This document shows, one piece after another, positions 32,059 to 35,819 of a stretch of 35,819 nt of DNA. This DNA comes from Rhodobacterales bacterium HKCCE2091 (GTDB taxonomy: Bacteria; Pseudomonadota; Alphaproteobacteria; Rhodobacterales; Rhodobacteraceae). The notes under the pieces were generated by a model. That model was not told the origin of the DNA and searched no databases. It worked only from the letters and a program-made list of their open reading frames with translations. The DNA is taken from the NCBI GenBank assembly GCA_015689685.1, contig WVSL01000027.1, positions 1 through 35,819 of the forward strand, written 5' to 3'. The position numbers were made by a program, and so were the translations under genes. The first letter of the stretch is position 1; every line of letters begins with the position of its first letter.

Positions 32059-33228
32059 TCATCCTCCGAAGGCGGTGCAGGTGCTTTCGCCGGCATCGGT
32101 GCCGAGCGTGTCGAGCTCGTTTCCGGCGTGCAGGAAGGCGTCGAACGGGGCCATCGCCAGCATCGCGCGCGGGCTGACCACCGGGATCGGCTGGCGCAAC
32201 TGACCGTCCCACGGCCGGAACGACAGCGGGCGGCCCTTGAACCCGTCGAGTGCGAAGGTGTCCGACAGCATGTAGTCGCGGAGCGTGGCGGGATCGGCGC
32301 TGCCGGTGCGGGTCACGGCCTCGCCCACGGCGCGGACGGCGGCCCAAGCCGCGTAGTCCACGGGCCGCATGTCGCGCTCCGCGAGGTCGGCGAAGCGGTT
32401 CTGCAACTGGCTCGCGCCCCAGTTCTCCAGCACCGGCGCCCATGCCACCGGCACGATGCCCTCGGACCCGCCGACCGGGCGGGGCTCCCACGTGTTGAAC
32501 AGGACGTAGCGCCCGAAGTCGCCGGTCTCGTCGGCCACCAGAAGCACGTCGTGCCCGGCGAAGCCCTGGGTCAGGATCGGGATCTCGGCCTGGGCGGTGC
32601 GCCCGAGATCGCCGTCGAAGTCCCAGGCCATGTCCTCGCGGAGCCGGAGCCCGAACTTCTCGGCCGAGGCCCGGAGCGCATCGGCCCAGACCGCATCGGC
32701 GGGAAACGGGCCCTCGATCAGCGCAAGGTCGGTCCAGCGGCGAACGGTAAGGTATTGCATCAGCGCGTCGGCGCGCATGTTGGCGGCGGGGATGGTGTGG
32801 AACAGGTTCGCGCGGCACCCCTCCGCGTCGCGCAGCCAGGGGTCCGGCGCGGCGACGTTGAACAGGATCGCGCCCGCCGCGCCGGGCAGGGCGGAAACGG
32901 CGGCGACCGCGTCGGCCGGGGCCTCGATCAGGATGACCGGGGCATCGTCCAGCGCGGCCGCCGCGGCGGCGGAGAGGTCGCCGCCCTGGGGAACCTCGAC
33001 GAAATCGAGCGAGTAGGAATGGCCGAGGAAGCCGCCGGTGGTCGCAAGCTCCGCGATGGCGAGCTCCGCGCCTCGCGTCCCCTCGTCGGCGGGCACCGGG
33101 TCGAGGTCCGACAGGACCGGCGGGCGCGCGATCTCCTGCCTGAGGTAGATCACCCGCAGTTCGATGTCGGCCAGGGCCGACTGCGCCGATGCGAGCGCCG
33201 CGAGCGCGGCCATGACCAGGGCTCTCAC
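32059..33228 (-). CDS. Periplasmic ABC binding protein of the PQQ alcohol dehydrogenase system
   Basis: A 389-residue type I periplasmic binding protein (Leu/Ile/Val-binding-like) with a signal peptide to about residue 20 (ALAALASAQSALA). Features include VIYLRQEIARPPVLSDLDP at the start of the mature part, LFHTIPAANMRADALMQYL and LLVADETGDFGRYV. The GTG start at 33228 has GGGAGG nine bases upstream and completes the signal peptide. Members of this family travel with PQQ dehydrogenases together with the exporter-type permease and ATPase that follow here. It is the first gene of a five-gene minus-strand operon with its own island promoter. Confidence 0.87.
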   Translation of the reverse strand: MRALVMAALAALASAQSALADIELRVIYLRQEIARPPVLSDLDPVPADEGTRGAELAIAELATTGGFLGHSYSLDFVEVPQGGDLSAAAAAALDDAPVILIEAPADAVAAVSALPGAAGAILFNVAAPDPWLRDAEGCRANLFHTIPAANMRADALMQYLTVRRWTDLALIEGPFPADAVWADALRASAEKFGLRLREDMAWDFDGDLGRTAQAEIPILTQGFAGHDVLLVADETGDFGRYVLFNTWEPRPVGGSEGIVPVAWAPVLENWGASQLQNRFADLAERDMRPVDYAAWAAVRAVGEAVTRTGSADPATLRDYMLSDTFALDGFKGRPLSFRPWDGQLRQPIPVVSPRAMLAMAPFDAFLHAGNELDTLGTDAGESTCTAFGG

Positions 33229-33248
33229 CGTGAAAATCCTCCCGCCGC

Positions 33249-33292
33249 CGAGCGTAGCAAACCGCCCGGCCCCCGGAACCGCGACCAATGTC
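33249..33292 (-). promoter_or_regulatory. Island promoter element 5: PQQ exporter operon
   Basis: On the minus strand ACATTGGT (33291-33284), then CGCGGTT, and GCTACGCTCG (33258-33249). The octamer end is 28 bases from the TA step, 21 bases before the GTG start. It is divergent from element 6 without overlapping it. Confidence 0.5.
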
Positions 33293-33315
33293 TGAGCCCC
33301 GCGTCCAGAACCGTG

Positions 33316-33359
33316 ACCAAGGTCGAATGGCGGCGCCCACGGGCCGCCGCCTAGTCTTG
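33316..33359 (+). promoter_or_regulatory. Island promoter element 6: cytochrome c-550 operon
   Basis: ACCAAGGT (33316-33323), then CGAATGG, and CTAGTCTTG (33351-33359). The spacing to the TA step is 29 bases, identical to element 7. No TTGACA-like hexamer is present 17 bases before the -10 element, which suggests dependence on an activator. Confidence 0.55.
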
Positions 33360-33390
33360 CTGCGAACGCGAACAGGAGGAGGACGCGCGA

Positions 33391-34080
33391 ATGGCGCACG
33401 CCCGCAAACTGACTGCCCTGACACTCGGCCTGACCGCCATCGGAACGGTGGCGCTGGCCCACGGCCCGGTCGCGCCGGAACCCGTCGACACCGCGGGCCT
33501 GCCCGAACTGGGCGAGGACTGGCTGCTCGAGAATCCATACCGCGCGATGGGCGAGGACGTGTTCCTGCGCGCCATCGAGATCGGCGATTCCGGCTACAAC
33601 TCCAACTGCGCGCGCTGCCACGGGCTCGGCGCGGTATCGGGCGGTCTTGCCCCCGACCTGCGCTTCCTCGAGGCCGAGGCCTACGGCGACGAGTGGTATG
33701 TCGAGCGGTTCCGCCATGGCTACACCACCAACGGCGTGACCCGGATGCCGGCCTTCGGCGAACTCCTGGGACAGGAAGCCGCCTGGGCGATCCGCACCTA
33801 TATCGAGACCCGCCCCGACGATCAGCAGGTGCACGAACTGACCCCCGGCCTGCGCGACCTGCGGGACCGGCTGGCGACGCTCGCCGAGAACCCGGACGCC
33901 GAACCGCTCGACGCGATCCAGGCCGATCTCACGGCCATGTCCGAACAGCTCGAGACCCTGTCCGGCTCCGACTACGTGGACAGCGTCGCGATCCGGGCGG
34001 TCCGGATCATCGACGGGTCGCCCGAAGCCTACCACCGCGCGGCCGAGATCGTGACCATCGGCCTTCCCTCGGCCGAGTAG
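33391..34080 (+). CDS. pedF: Cytochrome c-550, PedF-like electron acceptor of the PQQ dehydrogenase
   Basis: A 229-residue periplasmic c-type cytochrome. A signal peptide ends near residue 23 (TVALAHG). The single heme site is C73-ARC-H77 (NCARCHG), and M119 in TRMPAFGELLG is the likely sixth ligand. A C-terminal helical extension after about residue 140 goes beyond the usual cytochrome fold and fits the PedF family. It should take electrons from PQQH2 in the alcohol dehydrogenase and pass them to the oxidase chain. AGGAGGAGG lies eight bases before the ATG. The next gene starts two bases after its stop. Confidence 0.88.
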   Translation: MAHARKLTALTLGLTAIGTVALAHGPVAPEPVDTAGLPELGEDWLLENPYRAMGEDVFLRAIEIGDSGYNSNCARCHGLGAVSGGLAPDLRFLEAEAYGDEWYVERFRHGYTTNGVTRMPAFGELLGQEAAWAIRTYIETRPDDQQVHELTPGLRDLRDRLATLAENPDAEPLDAIQADLTAMSEQLETLSGSDYVDSVAIRAVRIIDGSPEAYHRAAEIVTIGLPSAE

Positions 34081-34082
34081 CG

Positions 34083-34979
34083 ATGCCGCTCCGCAGGCAT
34101 CTTCTCGCCGCGCTGGCCGCCGCCGTGATGCTCCCGGCGGCGGCCTTCGCGCGGTGCGAGAACTACACGCCGCAGCCGCGCCCGCAGAACGTCGGCCGCG
34201 ACATCGTCGGCCAATCGCTAGACACCATCGTCGAACGCGGGTTCATGACCTTCGCGCTCTATGCCGACCTGCCGCCCTGGTCGTGGCAGGAGGATGGCGA
34301 GCCCCGCGGCGTCGACGTGGAGATCGCCCGGATTATCGCCGAGACCATCGGGGTCGAACCACGCTTCAATTTCGTCGCCGCAGCCGAGACGCTGGAGGCC
34401 GACCTGCGCTACCAGGTCTGGCAGGGCCCGGTGGTCGACGGCGCGGTGTCGAACGTGATGATGCACGTCCCCTACGACAGCGAATTCACCTGCCGCGTGG
34501 AACAGGTCGCCTTCACCGGGCAGGCCTACACCGAACGCCTCGCAATCGCCTACCGCGAGGAGGCCTACCCGGATACCGCGCCCACGGCGCCGTTCTTCCG
34601 TTTCGACCGGATCGGGGTGGAGAACGACACCATCGCGGATTTCTACATGTCGAGCTTCGCGGGCGGGCAGATGCGCGAGAACGTGGTGCGTTTCCCGGAC
34701 GTGCAGGACGCGATGGCCGCGATGCGCGACGGCGAGATCAACGCCGTGATGGGTCCGCGCGGCCAGCTCGAACACGGCACCGGCGAGGGGATCGCGGTGC
34801 ACACGCCGCCGATGGCGGGGCTCGCCGTCGGCGACTGGACCGTGGGACTCGCGGTCCACTTCGCCTGGCGCCCGCTCGGCTACGCGGTCGACGACGCGGT
34901 CTGGGCGGCGCTCGACGACGGCCGGATCGAGGCGATCTTCGAGCGCCACGGCCTGACCTTCGAGCCGCCGGAGCGGTGA
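34083..34979 (+). CDS. xoxJ: Quinoprotein dehydrogenase-associated periplasmic binding protein (XoxJ/MxaJ-like)
   Basis: A 298-residue type II periplasmic binding protein with a signal peptide to about residue 23 (AAVMLPAAAFA). Landmarks are RGFMTFALYADLPPWSWQEDG, GVDVEIARIIAETIGVEPRF, and YQVWQGPVVDGAVSNVMMHVPYD (around 101-123, given by position). XoxJ/MxaJ proteins are conserved partners of lanthanide and calcium methanol dehydrogenases and are thought to help activate or mature the enzyme. It follows the cytochrome gene in one operon. A PedF-linked homologue is also possible, so the symbol is tentative. Confidence 0.82.
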   Translation: MPLRRHLLAALAAAVMLPAAAFARCENYTPQPRPQNVGRDIVGQSLDTIVERGFMTFALYADLPPWSWQEDGEPRGVDVEIARIIAETIGVEPRFNFVAAAETLEADLRYQVWQGPVVDGAVSNVMMHVPYDSEFTCRVEQVAFTGQAYTERLAIAYREEAYPDTAPTAPFFRFDRIGVENDTIADFYMSSFAGGQMRENVVRFPDVQDAMAAMRDGEINAVMGPRGQLEHGTGEGIAVHTPPMAGLAVGDWTVGLAVHFAWRPLGYAVDDAVWAALDDGRIEAIFERHGLTFEPPER

Positions 34980-34987
34980 AGGCTAAG

Positions 34988-35031
34988 ACGTTGGTCGAAT
35001 GGAAAGCGCCGCCGCCGCGGCCCTAGCCTTG
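34988..35031 (+). promoter_or_regulatory. Island promoter element 7: coxG-coxS operon
   Basis: ACGTTGGT (34988-34995), then CGAATGG, and CCTAGCCTTG (35022-35031). The spacing to the TA step is 29 bases. The octamer extension CGAATGG is identical to that of element 6, and the element ends 27 bases before the coxG start. Confidence 0.55.
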
Positions 35032-35058
35032 ATCGCAACGCAAGGGGGGAACGCCAGC

Positions 35059-35601
35059 ATGGAAATGTCCGGCAGCCAGCAGATCGCCGCGAGCCCGGAG
35101 GCGGTCTGGGCCGCGATCACCGACCCGCAGGTGCTGAAGGACTGCATCCCCGGGTGCAGCGAGATGACCGGCACCGTCGAGGATGGCTTCGAGGCCGTGG
35201 TCACCCAGAAGATCGGCCCGGTGAAGGCGACCTTCCGCGGCAAGGTCCAGTTGCGCGACGTGCGCCCCGGCGAGGGTTGCCGGATCGAGGGCGAGGGCAA
35301 GGCCGGCCCCGCGGGCTACGCAAAGGGCGCGGCGGACGTGACGCTGGTGCCCGAGGATGGCGGCACCCGGCTCGACTACGCAGTGAACGCGCAGGTCGGC
35401 GGCAAGCTCGCGCAGCTCGGCGGTCGCCTGATCGACGGCGTGGCCAAGAGCCTCGCCGACCGCTTCTTCGACGGCTTCCGGGAACGGGTCGAGGCGGGTG
35501 CCGAGGCATCCGCGCCCGCGGCCGAGCCGGCCGATGCGGCAGCGCCCGCGGCGGCGGAGCCGAAGCCGAAGAAGGGTTTCTTCAAGCGCCTGTTCGCCTG
35601 A
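35059..35601 (+). CDS. coxG: CoxG-like SRPBCC protein of a molybdenum hydroxylase operon
   Basis: A 180-residue START/SRPBCC-fold protein. The core (about 1-145) shows [28 protein letters not shown] and [20 protein letters not shown]. The Ala/Pro-rich linker ends in [13 protein letters not shown], a basic, amphipathic tail suited to membrane contact. CoxG links molybdenum CO dehydrogenase to the membrane or quinone pool; related proteins accompany other xanthine-oxidase-family enzymes. AAGGGGGG (35042-35049) precedes the ATG at 35059. The shared island promoter suggests that the enzyme that follows serves alcohol-derived aldehydes rather than CO. Confidence 0.85.
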   Translation: MEMSGSQQIAASPEAVWAAITDPQVLKDCIPGCSEMTGTVEDGFEAVVTQKIGPVKATFRGKVQLRDVRPGEGCRIEGEGKAGPAGYAKGAADVTLVPEDGGTRLDYAVNAQVGGKLAQLGGRLIDGVAKSLADRFFDGFRERVEAGAEASAPAAEPADAAAPAAAEPKPKKGFFKRLFA

Positions 35602-35641
35602 CGCGACCGGGCGGGACACGACACTTTCCGGGGAGGATCGG

Positions 35642-35819
35642 ATGACCGAGGTGAAACTGACGGTGAACGGCAGGGCCGTGACCGCCGATGTCGGGGGCAG
35701 CACCCTCTTGGTGGAGCTTCTGCGCGAGACGCTGGACCTGACCGGCACCCATGTCGGCTGCGATACCAGCCAGTGCGGCGCCTGCGTGGTCCACGTGAAC
35801 GGCAAGGCGCTGAAATCCT
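35642..35819 (+). CDS. (2Fe-2S) small subunit of a xanthine-oxidase-family dehydrogenase (partial)
   Basis: The first 59 residues of a CoxS-type iron-sulfur subunit, cut by the window edge. The first cluster motif is C40-DTSQ-C45-GA-C48, preceded by the ferredoxin-like start [14 protein letters not shown] and [20 protein letters not shown] (35631-35636) lies five bases before the ATG. CoxS-type subunits pass electrons from a molybdenum cofactor subunit. Medium and large subunit genes are expected just outside the window. CO dehydrogenase or aldehyde dehydrogenase cannot be told apart without the large subunit. Confidence 0.88.
   Translation, partial: MTEVKLTVNGRAVTADVGGSTLLVELLRETLDLTGTHVGCDTSQCGACVVHVNGKALKS

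Overview
The window is about 36 kb of very GC-rich DNA (roughly 70% by eye) with tightly packed genes, many overlapping by 1-14 bases. The gene content points to an alphaproteobacterium, most likely a member of the Rhodobacterales: a heme-uptake locus with its own ExbB/ExbD/ExbD/TonB set, a PQQ alcohol oxidation locus, and a CoxG/CoxS-type molybdenum hydroxylase start. The taxonomic placement is inference. No insertion sequence, prophage or CRISPR array is visible, and no gap between genes exceeds 300 bases.

Region 1 (1-11.5 kb) is an amino-sugar catabolic locus. After the tail of an unknown gene and an atypical short-chain dehydrogenase, a LacI-family repressor is divergent from nine plus-strand genes: NagB-like deaminase, SIS-domain protein, NagA-like deacetylase, ceramidase-like amidohydrolase, then a CUT1 sugar ABC transporter (binding protein, two permeases, ATPase) with an N-acylglucosamine 2-epimerase-like gene inside it. 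Near-identical palindromes (core GCAACCGGTTGC) lie before nagB and before the binding-protein gene, so one repressor probably controls both halves. No sugar kinase is present. A tRNA-Thr(TGT) gene closes the region.

Region 2 (11.6-20.5 kb) is a heme acquisition locus. A minus-strand operon (TonB-dependent receptor, small four-cysteine secreted protein, ExbB, two ExbD, TonB) faces a plus-strand operon (HmuS, HmuT, HmuU, HmuV). Both start from a short AT-rich spot that carries a candidate operator. One of the two ExbD proteins has Asn where the essential membrane Asp is expected.

Region 3 (20.5-35.8 kb) is a PQQ-linked alcohol oxidation island. It contains a LuxR-type response regulator, a FIST-domain sensor and a soluble hybrid histidine kinase; a PQQ alcohol dehydrogenase with the Asp-Phe-Asp signature of lanthanide-dependent enzymes; a binding protein plus ATPase without permease; a Sel1-like protein; a Ped-type ABC exporter set with a beta-propeller and a periplasmic binding protein; cytochrome c-550 (PedF-like) with a XoxJ-like binding protein; and the start of a CoxG/CoxS operon. 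Seven transcription units here appear to share one promoter design: an ACCWWGGT-like octamer ending 27-29 bases before a CTAGTCT-like element. This ties the whole island, including the molybdenum hydroxylase, into one probable regulon of the local LuxR-type regulator, and is the main new observation.
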